Positions 8,354 through 15,041 of a DNA stretch of 64,000 bases are shown one piece after another. A program made the position numbers and the translations under genes. Within the stretch, counting starts at the first letter, position 1; each line of letters starts with the position of its first letter. The notes beneath the pieces are model-generated. The model was not told the origin of the DNA, did no database searches, and saw only the letters and a program-made list of their open reading frames with translations. The stretch covers positions 1,488,001 to 1,552,000 of the forward strand of contig OY970240.1 of the NCBI GenBank assembly GCA_963715445.1, written 5' to 3'. The stretch is from JAAYBF01 sp963715445 (GTDB lineage Bacteria > Actinomycetota > Thermoleophilia > Solirubrobacterales > Thermoleophilaceae).

Positions 8354-9039
8354 GCCGGGCCGGACAGCGCCCGGTCGAAGCGCGACCAGCGCTCGCCGTC
8401 GGCGAGGTCCTTCTCGATCCGGTCGAAGGTGCCGAGCGTCCCGCCCAGGTTGTCGATCATGTGCACCAGCGTCGCCTCCCGGGTGCAGGGAGCGACGGGG
8501 CTGCCGTGCTCGAGCTTGCCGTGGTGGCTGAGGACGATGTGCAGCAGTGCCTCGGCGGCCTCGGGCGGGAAGCCCTCCATCTCCTCGATCGCACTGCGGA
8601 CGCGGTAGTAGCCGAGCGAGATCTCGCCGTGGAGGCGGCCGGCGTCCGAGAAGTCGATCTTGCCGCCCTCGTCAGAGCGGTAGGCGTCGATCTTGCCGAT
8701 GTCGTGCAGCAGCGCTCCGGTGACGGCGATGTCGCGGTCGATGCCGGGGAACGTTGCGGCCATCGCGCTGACTCCCTGGGCCACCGAGAGCGAGTGCTCG
8801 AGCAGCCCGTGGGGGTAGGCCTGGTGGTAGATCTTGGCGGCCGGAGCCACGCGCCAGCGCTCGGCCACCTCGCCTTCGCAGAGCAGGCGCCGCAGCAGCT
8901 CCCGCAGGCTCGGCTCCTGCACCGTGCCGATCAGCTCCTCGAGGTCGGAGACCATCTGGCCGTAGGGGACCTGTGTGGGGGGATTCACATCGGCGGGGAC
9001 CTGCTGGCCGATGGTGTCCGGAGAGGCGGCTTGCTCCAT
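8332..9039 (-). CDS. HD-domain hydrolase, YhaM exoribonuclease-like without OB domain
   Basis: A 235-residue HD-superfamily phosphohydrolase. Metal-ligand motifs are visible: HGLLEHSLSV (first His), ALLHDIGKID (His-Asp pair), GRLHGEISLGYY and LSHHGKLEHGSPV (two further His motifs). The order and the LEHGSPV sequence match the 3'-to-5' exoribonuclease YhaM/KREPA2 group, but YhaM proteins carry an N-terminal OB nucleic-acid-binding domain of about 80 residues that is absent here; only a short 30-residue Pro-rich leader precedes the helical region. Nuclease activity is therefore likely but not certain, and small nucleotides could be the substrate. Confidence 0.75.
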   Translation of the reverse strand: MEQAASPDTIGQQVPADVNPPTQVPYGQMVSDLEELIGTVQEPSLRELLRRLLCEGEVAERWRVAPAAKIYHQAYPHGLLEHSLSVAQGVSAMAATFPGIDRDIAVTGALLHDIGKIDAYRSDEGGKIDFSDAGRLHGEISLGYYRVRSAIEEMEGFPPEAAEALLHIVLSHHGKLEHGSPVAPCTREATLVHMIDNLGGTLGTFDRIEKDLADGERWSRFDRALSGPAYFGRAA

Positions 9040-9081
9040 GCCGGACCGAAGGTAGAGGCGGATTCGGACGGGAAAGTGCCG

Positions 9082-9723
9082 CTAAGGGGCGTTTTTCGCG
9101 CCGTAGTAGGCGAGCGCTCGGCGGCCGAGCTGCCTGGTCACCCCTCCGTTCTGGACCATCGCGATCGGGCCGCTGACGAGCGGGAGGAACCGTCCGGCGG
9201 TCCTGCGCGCGACCCGCCTGCCCACGAAGCGCAGCAGCTTCGCCGTCACCGCGCTGTTGCGATCGCGCATGAGCTGCGACTGGATGACCGCCTGCGCGAG
9301 CGGGCGCCCTACACCGTCGAGCGCCTCACGCGCCTCGGCCGCGCTCGGGTAGATCTCCCACAGCGCGAGCAGCTCGGCGGGCCGCATCGGGTCGCGTGGG
9401 TCGTGGCCGTAGGAGGCCGCGATGTAGAAGACCATGCGCGCTTGGATGAACGCCAGGGCGCCGAGGTCCGCCGCGCTCGTCATGACTCCCCCGGCGCCCA
9501 GGGTCGCCCCCTCGAGCTGCGCCAGCCGGACGTGCTTGCGCATGGCGCTCAGGGCGAGCGCGGGCGGCTGCTTGCCGGGCCCGGCCACGCGCACCCAGTT
9601 CTCGGCCGGCCTGGCGAAGCGCTCGGCGGCGGCGAGCGCGATCAGCTCGGGGGTTCGCCCCGGGCGGGCGCGCAGCTGCTCCCACAGCGAATCCGGCACC
9701 TCCAGCTCGGCAACGCTGCTCAT
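9082..9723 (-). CDS. EcsC family protein
   Basis: A 213-residue protein with the EcsC-family core: 'GAGGVMTSAADLGALAFIQARMVFYIAASYGHDPRDPMRPAELLALWEIYPS' region (residues about 77-130) and a C-terminal Gly-rich amphipathic segment (FLPLVSGPIAMVQNGGVTRQLGRRALAYY). EcsC is named after the Bacillus ecs locus; the biochemical function is not established, and association with membranes through amphipathic helices is inferred from sequence. It lies alone, divergent from the SDR gene at 9810. Confidence 0.8.
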   Translation of the reverse strand: MSSVAELEVPDSLWEQLRARPGRTPELIALAAAERFARPAENWVRVAGPGKQPPALALSAMRKHVRLAQLEGATLGAGGVMTSAADLGALAFIQARMVFYIAASYGHDPRDPMRPAELLALWEIYPSAAEAREALDGVGRPLAQAVIQSQLMRDRNSAVTAKLLRFVGRRVARRTAGRFLPLVSGPIAMVQNGGVTRQLGRRALAYYGAKNAP

Positions 9724-9809
9724 GTGACCAACGATAGGCGGGCGGCGCTCGCTGGACGACCGGTGGATGCCAGGTAGCCTTGGCGCGATGGAGCGACGCG
9801 CCGAAGCCG

Positions 9810-10478
9810 ATGCCTGACACCGCGCTGGTGGCCGGCGGCGCGGGCGCCCTCGGCCAGGCGGTCGTGCGGGAGCTCCAGAGCAGCGGCTGGGCCGTCACCG
9901 TGCTCGACCGGCACGCGCACGCCGCCGAGGCGGACGCCACGGTCGACTACCTGCAGGCCGACCTGCTCGATCAGGAGTCGGCGGCGGAGGCGGTGGCCTC
10001 CGTGGCGGACCTGAAGGCGGTCGTCAACCTGGTCGGAGGCTTCGCCATGGGGCCGAAGGTCGGCGACATGGACCTCGACGAGTTCGAGTTCATGCTGCGG
10101 CTCAACCTCGTGCCGGCCTTCAACCTCGCGCGCGCGGCGATGCCGATCTTCGAGGCGAGCGGCGGCGGCGCCTTCGTCTGCGTGTCGGCCCGCGCGGCGC
10201 TTCAGCCGTTCGCGGGGGCGGCAGGCTACATCACCGCCAAGGCGGGCGTGCTCGCCTTCGTGCGCGCGCTCGACGCCGACTATCGCGACGCCGGCGTCCG
10301 CGCCAACGCGGTGCTCCCGAGCGTCATCGACACGCCGGCGAACCGCGAGTCGATGCCCGGCGCCGATTGGACCAGGTGGGTGTCGCCCGAGCAGATCGCG
10401 CGGGTGATCCGCTTCCTCTGCTCGGACGACTCCGAACCCACCTCGGGCGCCGCCGTACCCGTCTACGGGCGCGCCTGA
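9810..10478 (+). CDS. Short-chain dehydrogenase/reductase
   Basis: A 222-residue Rossmann oxidoreductase. The cofactor loop reads VAGGAGALGQ (residues about 6-15, a TGxxxGxG variant), the NAG-equivalent motif is NLVGGF, and the catalytic motif is S...Y-x3-K (SARAALQPFAGAAGYITAK). The start is taken at the ATG at 9810; a TTG at 9780 is in frame but adds a non-conserved leader. LDRH after strand 2 suggests NAD(H) preference, by the Asp at that position. Substrate cannot be inferred; no biosynthetic neighbours. Confidence 0.85.
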   Translation: MPDTALVAGGAGALGQAVVRELQSSGWAVTVLDRHAHAAEADATVDYLQADLLDQESAAEAVASVADLKAVVNLVGGFAMGPKVGDMDLDEFEFMLRLNLVPAFNLARAAMPIFEASGGGAFVCVSARAALQPFAGAAGYITAKAGVLAFVRALDADYRDAGVRANAVLPSVIDTPANRESMPGADWTRWVSPEQIARVIRFLCSDDSEPTSGAAVPVYGRA

Positions 10479-10491
10479 TCCGCTTGCAGCC

Positions 10492-10950
10492 CTACTCGCC
10501 GGCCTGATCGCAGGCCGCGAGCCCCTGCTCGCGCCCGGGAGTTCCCTCGGGCACCGAGTCCTCGAGGATCTGCCTGCACACCTGGCGAGTGGCCTCTTGG
10601 ACCGCGCCGTCGTCGCCCGACCCGGCCTTCTCGCAGATCTTCACGAGGTTCGCCTTGGTCTCGTCGGACAGCCGCGTGGATGCGTTCGCGCCCTGCTTGC
10701 ATCGCTCGACCGCCTCGGCAAGGTTCGTCGGAGCCACTGCTCCGCCGCCGTCCTCGGTCGCCGTGCCGGTGTCGTCGGCTGCTGTGTCGTCGTCGGTCGT
10801 CGCCTCGTCCTCGGTACCGGTGGTGGCGGTCGCCGTCTCGGCAGGGGTGCTGGCGTCGTTCGCGGTGTCGCCCTCGTCGTCGCCGCAGCCTGCGAGCACG
10901 AAGCCGAAAACCATCAATGCGGCCAGCAGGAGGGTGATTCGCTTAGCCAT
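10492..10950 (-). CDS. Small secreted lipoprotein, Thr/Asp-rich linker
   Basis: A 152-residue protein with a lipoprotein signal peptide ending in the lipobox LAGC, so it should be lipid-anchored outside the membrane. A low-complexity Thr/Asp/Glu linker (about residues 22-75) leads to a small helical domain with four Cys (ERCKQG, KICEKAG, RQVCRQI, LAACDQ) that could form two disulphides. An AAGGA-like ribosome site precedes the ATG at 10950, which decides the start; the frame runs further upstream to 11001 without support. Function unknown. Confidence 0.75.
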   Translation of the reverse strand: MAKRITLLLAALMVFGFVLAGCGDDEGDTANDASTPAETATATTGTEDEATTDDDTAADDTGTATEDGGGAVAPTNLAEAVERCKQGANASTRLSDETKANLVKICEKAGSGDDGAVQEATRQVCRQILEDSVPEGTPGREQGLAACDQAGE

Positions 10951-11047
10951 CGGTTCCTTCCGTCGGGTGGAGTGGGGAGAACCTATTCGGAAGAGGCCCA
11001 TGGACCAAGTACGTGTCTAAAACTTGGATTTCGGGCAACACCCGAGC

Positions 11048-11539
11048 ATGGGAATCCTGAGCGACGACAAGCAGGCAGAGCGCGATCAGCTGGTGAAGCT
11101 GCTGGAGCAGGCGTACTGGATGGAGATCGAGACGGTGATGAGCTACCTCGCCAACTCGATCAACCCGGACGGCGTCCGCGCGCGTGAGGTGATCGAGAGC
11201 CTGGAGAAGGACATCCAGGAGGAGCTCGGCCACGCGCAGCAGTTCGGCGCGCGGATCAAGGAGCTGTACGGGACGGTGCCCGGCTCGCTCGGCTTCAAGG
11301 CCGAGCAGGACTTCCTCCAGCCGCCCGGCGACAACATGGACATCGTGCACATCATCAAGGGCGTGATCCAGGCCGAGGAGGGCGGGATCGAGCACTACAA
11401 CAAGATCATCGAGTACGCCGACGAGCACGGCGATCCCGTCACCGCGGACATGGTCACGACGATCCTCGCCGACGAGGAGGGCCACAAGCGCCTGTTCGAG
11501 GGCTTCCTGCGGGAGTACGAGCGGGATGCGAGGAGCTAG
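11048..11539 (+). CDS. Ferritin-like diiron protein (bacterioferritin type)
   Basis: A 163-residue four-helix bundle protein. Diiron-type carboxylate/His motifs occur on all four helices: EIETVMSYLAN, EELGHAQQFG, EEGGIEHYNKI and DEEGHKRLFEG, that is, the two ExxH pairs of the ferritin-like superfamily. It likely stores or detoxifies iron, or acts as a bacterioferritin/DPS-like protein in the cytoplasm. The ATG at 11048 is preferred over a TTG at 11024. It stands between a divergent lipoprotein gene and a Nudix gene on the same strand. Confidence 0.8.
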   Translation: MGILSDDKQAERDQLVKLLEQAYWMEIETVMSYLANSINPDGVRAREVIESLEKDIQEELGHAQQFGARIKELYGTVPGSLGFKAEQDFLQPPGDNMDIVHIIKGVIQAEEGGIEHYNKIIEYADEHGDPVTADMVTTILADEEGHKRLFEGFLREYERDARS

Positions 11540-11606
11540 GGCGGCGGGCTTCTAGGCTCCCGGCGGTGACCCCGCTCGCTCTCGCCGCCGGAGCCGGCTA
11601 GCGGCC

Positions 11607-12080
11607 GTGCCCAGCAAGCGCAGCGCCGGGCTGCTGCTCTACCGCCGCACCGATGGCGGGGGTGTCGAGGTGATGGCGGTTCACATGGGCGGTCCCTTCT
11701 GGGCGCGCAAGGACGAGGGCGCCTGGTCGATCCCCAAGGGCGAGCACGAGCCCGATGAGGACTCGCTGACGGTGGCCCGGCGCGAGTTCGCCGAGGAGAT
11801 CGGGCAGGAGGTTCCCAGCGGCCCGATGGTCGAGCTCGGGGAGGTCCGCCAGTCGGGTGGGAAGGTGGTTACGGCCTGGGCGCTCGAGGCGGACATCGAC
11901 GTGACGCGGATCGAGAGCAACACCTTCGAGATCGAGTGGCCGCCACGCTCGGGGCGGAAGCAGGAGTTCCCGGAGGCCGACCGCGCCGAGTGGCTCGACA
12001 TCGAGACGGCGCGGCGGAAGCTGGTCAAGGGCCAAGTCCCGCTGCTGGACGCGCTGCTCGAGCGGATCGACCAGCGCTAG
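11607..12080 (+). CDS. NUDIX hydrolase
   Basis: A 157-residue Nudix protein starting at GTG 11607. The Nudix box is complete: GEHEPDEDSLTVARREFAEEIG (positions about 47-68), matching Gx5Ex7REUxEExGU, which binds the divalent metal and hydrolyses nucleoside diphosphates linked to a moiety X. The N-terminal 'SAGLLLYRR...VEVMAVHMGGPFW' and 'WSIPKGEHE' resemble the group of NTP pyrophosphohydrolases related to diadenosine polyphosphate hydrolases. Substrate unknown. The last 24 nt of the gene including the stop are repeated just downstream (12089-12112). Confidence 0.85.
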   Translation: MPSKRSAGLLLYRRTDGGGVEVMAVHMGGPFWARKDEGAWSIPKGEHEPDEDSLTVARREFAEEIGQEVPSGPMVELGEVRQSGGKVVTAWALEADIDVTRIESNTFEIEWPPRSGRKQEFPEADRAEWLDIETARRKLVKGQVPLLDALLERIDQR

Positions 12081-12112
12081 CTCGCTCGCTCGAGCGGCTG
12101 GATCAGCGCTAG
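12057..12112 (+). repeat. Duplicated gene tail (24-bp direct repeat, two copies)
   Basis: The final codons of the Nudix gene and its TAG (12057-12080, encoding LERIDQR-stop) recur at 12089-12112 with 3 mismatches in 24 (reads LERLDQR-stop). The copies are 8 nt apart, and the spacer CTCGCTCG is itself a tetranucleotide repeat. The second copy is outside any gene. Confidence 0.7.
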
Positions 12113-12122
12113 GCCGCTCCGC

Positions 12123-12848
12123 TCAGACCGTCGAGAGCAGGAAGGCGAGCAGGAAGCCGAAGGCGGTCATGAGGCCGACCACGCTGCCCCCGTGCTCGAA
12201 GGCCTCCGGCATCATCGTGTCGGCGAGCATCGTGATGATCGCGCCCGCGGCGAACGCCTGGATCACCGCTATGACGTCCGGGGAGGCGTCGCCGAGGCTC
12301 GCGTAGCCGATCGCCGCGGCGAGGGCGGACACGAGCATCACGATCGTCCACAGTCCGAGGATCCATGTGCGCGAGTGCCCTGCCTTGCGCAGCCCGGTCG
12401 CGGCGGCGATCGACTCGGGCATGTTCGAGACGAAGACGGCGGCCACGATCGCCACGCCGACGCCGCCGCCCTCGAGCAGCGAGACCCCGATCGCCACCGA
12501 CTCGGGGATCCCGTCGAGGACCGCCCCGAGCACGATCGCCATCGGCGAGCCCTCTGCCTGCTCGCCGCTCGAGCGCTTGCGGTTGGCGCCGCCGCGGCTG
12601 TCGATTATGCGGTCCCCGATGTAGAAGACGAGCGCTCCGCCGAGCAGTCCGAGGGCAACCGCGTCGGCGCCGCCTCGGTCGTGCGCCTCCGCGGTCAGCT
12701 CGAACGCGAGCGCGCTGATCAGGGCGCCGGCGCCGAAGGCCATGATCAGGCCGATCACACGCTGGCTCATCGGGATCCAGAGCCCGGCCACGGCGCCGAT
12801 CACGAGCGCCAGCCCTCCTATCAAGCCCCAAAGGCCAGCCTCGAGCAC
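12123..12848 (-). CDS. ZIP-family metal transporter
   Basis: A 241-residue membrane protein with about eight helices. The ZIP signature helices are recognisable: helix 4 DGIPESVAIGVSLL (the position usually HNxPEG is DGIPES) and helix 5 NMPESIAAATG (usually HxxPEG-like). A cytoplasmic loop rich in Arg/Ser/Glu separates helices 3 and 4. ZIP proteins import zinc, iron or manganese; the loss of the usual His ligands makes the substrate uncertain, and a transporter with other specificity is possible. GTG start. It is convergent with the Nudix gene. Confidence 0.8.
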   Translation of the reverse strand: MLEAGLWGLIGGLALVIGAVAGLWIPMSQRVIGLIMAFGAGALISALAFELTAEAHDRGGADAVALGLLGGALVFYIGDRIIDSRGGANRKRSSGEQAEGSPMAIVLGAVLDGIPESVAIGVSLLEGGGVGVAIVAAVFVSNMPESIAAATGLRKAGHSRTWILGLWTIVMLVSALAAAIGYASLGDASPDVIAVIQAFAAGAIITMLADTMMPEAFEHGGSVVGLMTAFGFLLAFLLSTV

Positions 12849-12927
12849 GCGCCCAACTGTCCTCTACTGCCGCTCGCTCCGCAAGCCGCCCGCCTTATGA
12901 GTCGCCTCGAGCGAGACCGGTGATTCT

Positions 12928-13632
12928 CTAAGGGGCGGGCGCGAGGTCCGTGACGGTGTCCGCCGTCACGGCGCTGAACCGGAAGTCGCGAACGGCCGCC
13001 GTGGGCCCCGCCGTGTCCATGCGGCACTGGTGGCCCACGGTCGCGGGACCGGTGACGATGCCCTCGAGCACGAACGAGCGCATGTCGGTACTGGAGCTCA
13101 GCGACACCTGGCGCTCGTCGATGTCCGTCGAGCCCTGAACCAGACGGCAGCTGACCAGCACGTTCGGATCGGAGGCGGTGTCGAGCTGGCCCGACCAACT
13201 CACCCACCATGTGCCGGCCGGGATCTCGTAGTTCCGGTTGTTCCCGTAGTCCATGCCTGTCAGCGCTCCACCCGAGGAGTCGTCGTCGTAGAGAAGCTGT
13301 GACGGCCCCGGAGGCCCCGTCGGTCCCTCCGCGCCCTGCGGGCCGGCCGGAAGCTCTCCCTGCTTGAAGTCCTTGCCGAGCAGCGAGCCGTCCCGAACCG
13401 CCGGGCTGGTTACGGCATTGGGCGCGAGCTTGGCCGCCCCGACGGACCGCGCGCGCAACTCGGACTTCCCAACCGCCTTCGCCTTGATCTGCTTGGCCCC
13501 GACGCTGTTCTTGGAAAGCGACACCGCCGCATAGGCGCCGCCACCGAGCGCCAGGAACAGGGCCAGCGACGCGGTCACGTTCGCGTAGGAGAGGTGCCTG
13601 CGAAGCGCTTCGATCAGCTTGAGCGGAGTCAT
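12928..13632 (-). CDS. Secreted or surface-anchored protein of unknown function
   Basis: A 234-residue protein. Residues 1-15 are basic, followed by a hydrophobic segment (NVTASLALFLALGGGAYAAVS, about 18-38) acting as signal or anchor. Then come a Lys/Ala-rich linker (SVGAKQIKAKAVGKSELRARSVGAAKLAPNAV character), a short collagen-like stretch (GPQGAEGPTGPPGP) and a C-terminal beta domain with two Cys (VSCRLV, GHQCRMD) likely to form a disulphide. This layout is common among Thermoleophilia surface proteins with many paralogues per genome; no function is known. Confidence 0.75.
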   Translation of the reverse strand: MTPLKLIEALRRHLSYANVTASLALFLALGGGAYAAVSLSKNSVGAKQIKAKAVGKSELRARSVGAAKLAPNAVTSPAVRDGSLLGKDFKQGELPAGPQGAEGPTGPPGPSQLLYDDDSSGGALTGMDYGNNRNYEIPAGTWWVSWSGQLDTASDPNVLVSCRLVQGSTDIDERQVSLSSSTDMRSFVLEGIVTGPATVGHQCRMDTAGPTAAVRDFRFSAVTADTVTDLAPAP

Positions 13633-13699
13633 CGGCCGACCCTACCGGGCGTGGTGGCGCGATCGGCGATGTTGAATCGCCGACGTTGCCGGGGGTGGG

Positions 13700-13954
13700 T
13701 CAATGGCCCTCGTAGAGGGTCTCGCGGTCGCGGTCCGTGAACTCTGTCTCGTGATGCGGGCCGGCGTGGGCGGCCTTCTCGCGCTGCGCACGCCACTCCC
13801 TCGAAGGCCGCTGCCGGCGCGCCATGTGAGCAAGGCCGAAGCCGATCAGGAACAGCACCGCCAGGGGCAGAGCGTAGATCGGCGTCCAGAAGGCGAAGCC
13901 GAACAGCAGCAGCGACAACACGAATGCGATCACGACGATCGTGAACGGAGTCAT
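13700..13954 (-). CDS. Small two-helix membrane protein
   Basis: An 84-residue protein with two hydrophobic helices (about 4-22 and 27-44) followed by a charged cytoplasmic tail (MARRQRPSREWRAQREK...RETLYEGH). The ATG at 13954 opens the first helix directly. No recognisable family; conserved-looking composition and clean start and stop support a real gene. It lies upstream of the surface-protein gene on the same strand. Confidence 0.6.
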   Translation of the reverse strand: MTPFTIVVIAFVLSLLLFGFAFWTPIYALPLAVLFLIGFGLAHMARRQRPSREWRAQREKAAHAGPHHETEFTDRDRETLYEGH

Positions 13955-14076
13955 GAGTTCCGGCTACCCACGAAAGCCGCCCCGAAACGCCCTGCAGCGG
14001 ACCCGACGGGGGAGGCGTTGCTTCGGGTTTCCCGGCGTTCGCTTTCGGAAAAGACCCCTCTCGTAACTTCGACCAG

Positions 14077-14083
14077 AAGGAGG
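14077..14083 (+). promoter_or_regulatory. Strong ribosome binding site
   Basis: AAGGAGG, 5 nt before the ATG at 14089. It is one of the few near-perfect Shine-Dalgarno sequences in this window and suggests a highly translated product. Confidence 0.7.
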
Positions 14084-14088
14084 ACGAG

Positions 14089-14568
14089 ATGGCTGAGTTG
14101 ACCCCGTTGGACGAGAAGCTCGGAGAGGTGCTCGGGCTTGCGCAGGCGGCCCAGGACGCGACCTCACACGTCTCCAAGATGGAGGGCGCGGACGAGTTCC
14201 AGGACCGTCTCTCCAAGATGGCGGACGAGGCTGTTGAGACCGAGCGGCGGACCGACGCGCTGGTCGACTCCCTCGACGGCCGCAAGACCGCGATCCGCGA
14301 GAAGGGCGCCGAGACCAAGAGCGAGGCCAAGGAGATGATGGAGACCTACCTGGCCGGCGAGGACGAGGCGCTCGACGGCTTCGAGTTCCTGACGATGGCC
14401 GAGGCCGCCGAGCTGGGCCACTGGGAGATCGTCGAGAAGATGGCGCAGACCCTCGGGGAGACCTCGGTGACCGAGCTCGCGGACTGGGCGGTCGACGTCC
14501 AGCGCCGCCATGTGGAGGCCGTGCGGGACACCTGTCTGACCCTCGCCGAGCAGGAGGCGCGCGCCTAG
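14089..14568 (+). CDS. Helical protein, possibly ferritin-like (DUF892/YciE-type)
   Basis: A 159-residue, nearly all-helical acidic protein. Segments such as EDEALDGFEFLTMAEAAELGHWEIVEKMA and 'DVQRRHVEAVRDTCLTL' recall the stress-related ferritin-like YciE/DUF892 group, with E/H residues placed on helices, but the match is weak and metal binding cannot be claimed. A near-perfect Shine-Dalgarno precedes the ATG, suggesting high expression. It is convergent with the copper ATPase gene; a strong hairpin follows. Confidence 0.65.
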   Translation: MAELTPLDEKLGEVLGLAQAAQDATSHVSKMEGADEFQDRLSKMADEAVETERRTDALVDSLDGRKTAIREKGAETKSEAKEMMETYLAGEDEALDGFEFLTMAEAAELGHWEIVEKMAQTLGETSVTELADWAVDVQRRHVEAVRDTCLTLAEQEARA

Positions 14569-14602
14569 CCGTCGGCGGACCTTGCCGCCGGTTCCTCCCG
14601 AG

Positions 14603-14652
14603 GAACTTCGGACACTTGACCACCCTCTGGTGGTGGCAAACGTCCGAAGTTC
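14603..14652. repeat. Intergenic palindrome, family B copy 1
   Basis: GAACTTCGGAC and GTCCGAAGTTC form a perfect 11-bp stem across 50 nt, with an inner CCACC/GGTGG stem. A 50-nt element of identical length at 50227-50276 matches 35 of 50 positions. A second possible hairpin, GTTCCTC-CC-GAGGAAC (14591-14606), shares its 3' arm with the 5' arm of this one, so the two would exclude each other. The site separates convergent genes, so termination is a plausible role. Confidence 0.65.
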
Positions 14653-14666
14653 GGCGCGAGGCGGGG

Positions 14667-15041
14667 TCAGCGAGCGACGTTCAGGGTGAAGGCGGCGGTG
14701 TGCACGCTGCCGCGGTCCTTGAACTGGAGGAAGAGGCGATAGGGGCCGGGGCTCGGGAACGTCGTCTCGAAGGCGACCGGCTCGGCCGAGGTGGCGTGGT
14801 CGTTGGCCTCGGTGTGACTGTGCGCATGGTCCTCAGTCGCACTGTGCGCGGGATCCTCGGTCGGACTGGGCGCGTGATCCTCGGTCGGATGGACGTGCAG
14901 GAACGCGAGGTCGCCGTCGCGCAGGGCCACGAGGTGGCCGTCGGCGCCCAGGTAGGGCTCGGTCTCCACGGCCTCCCCGTTGCGGGTGATCGTGAAGACG
15001 AGCCCTGCCCCGCGTCCCGCGCGCGGGCGGTCCGCGGCGAT
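14667..15041 (-). pseudogene. Frame-shifted C-terminal domain of the copper ATPase fusion
   Basis: Downstream of the GGG run at 15042-15044 the conserved reading continues in a different frame from the upstream gene: IAADRPRAGRGAGLV, then FTITRNGEAVETEPYLGADG, GDLAFLHVHPTED, and a final FPSPGPYRLFLQFKDRG followed by AFTLNVAR. This is the second half of a secreted heavy-metal/YtkA-like beta domain whose first repeat lies in frame upstream (RMHLILVRRDLTGFQHLHP...). Removing one G from the run restores a continuous protein (EVS-IAAD). It is either a real frameshift or a sequencing error. Confidence 0.7.

Noticed and set aside
9780..9809. TTG start for the SDR gene
   Set aside because: It adds ten residues of non-conserved sequence before the Rossmann fold; the ATG at 9810 fits the family start.
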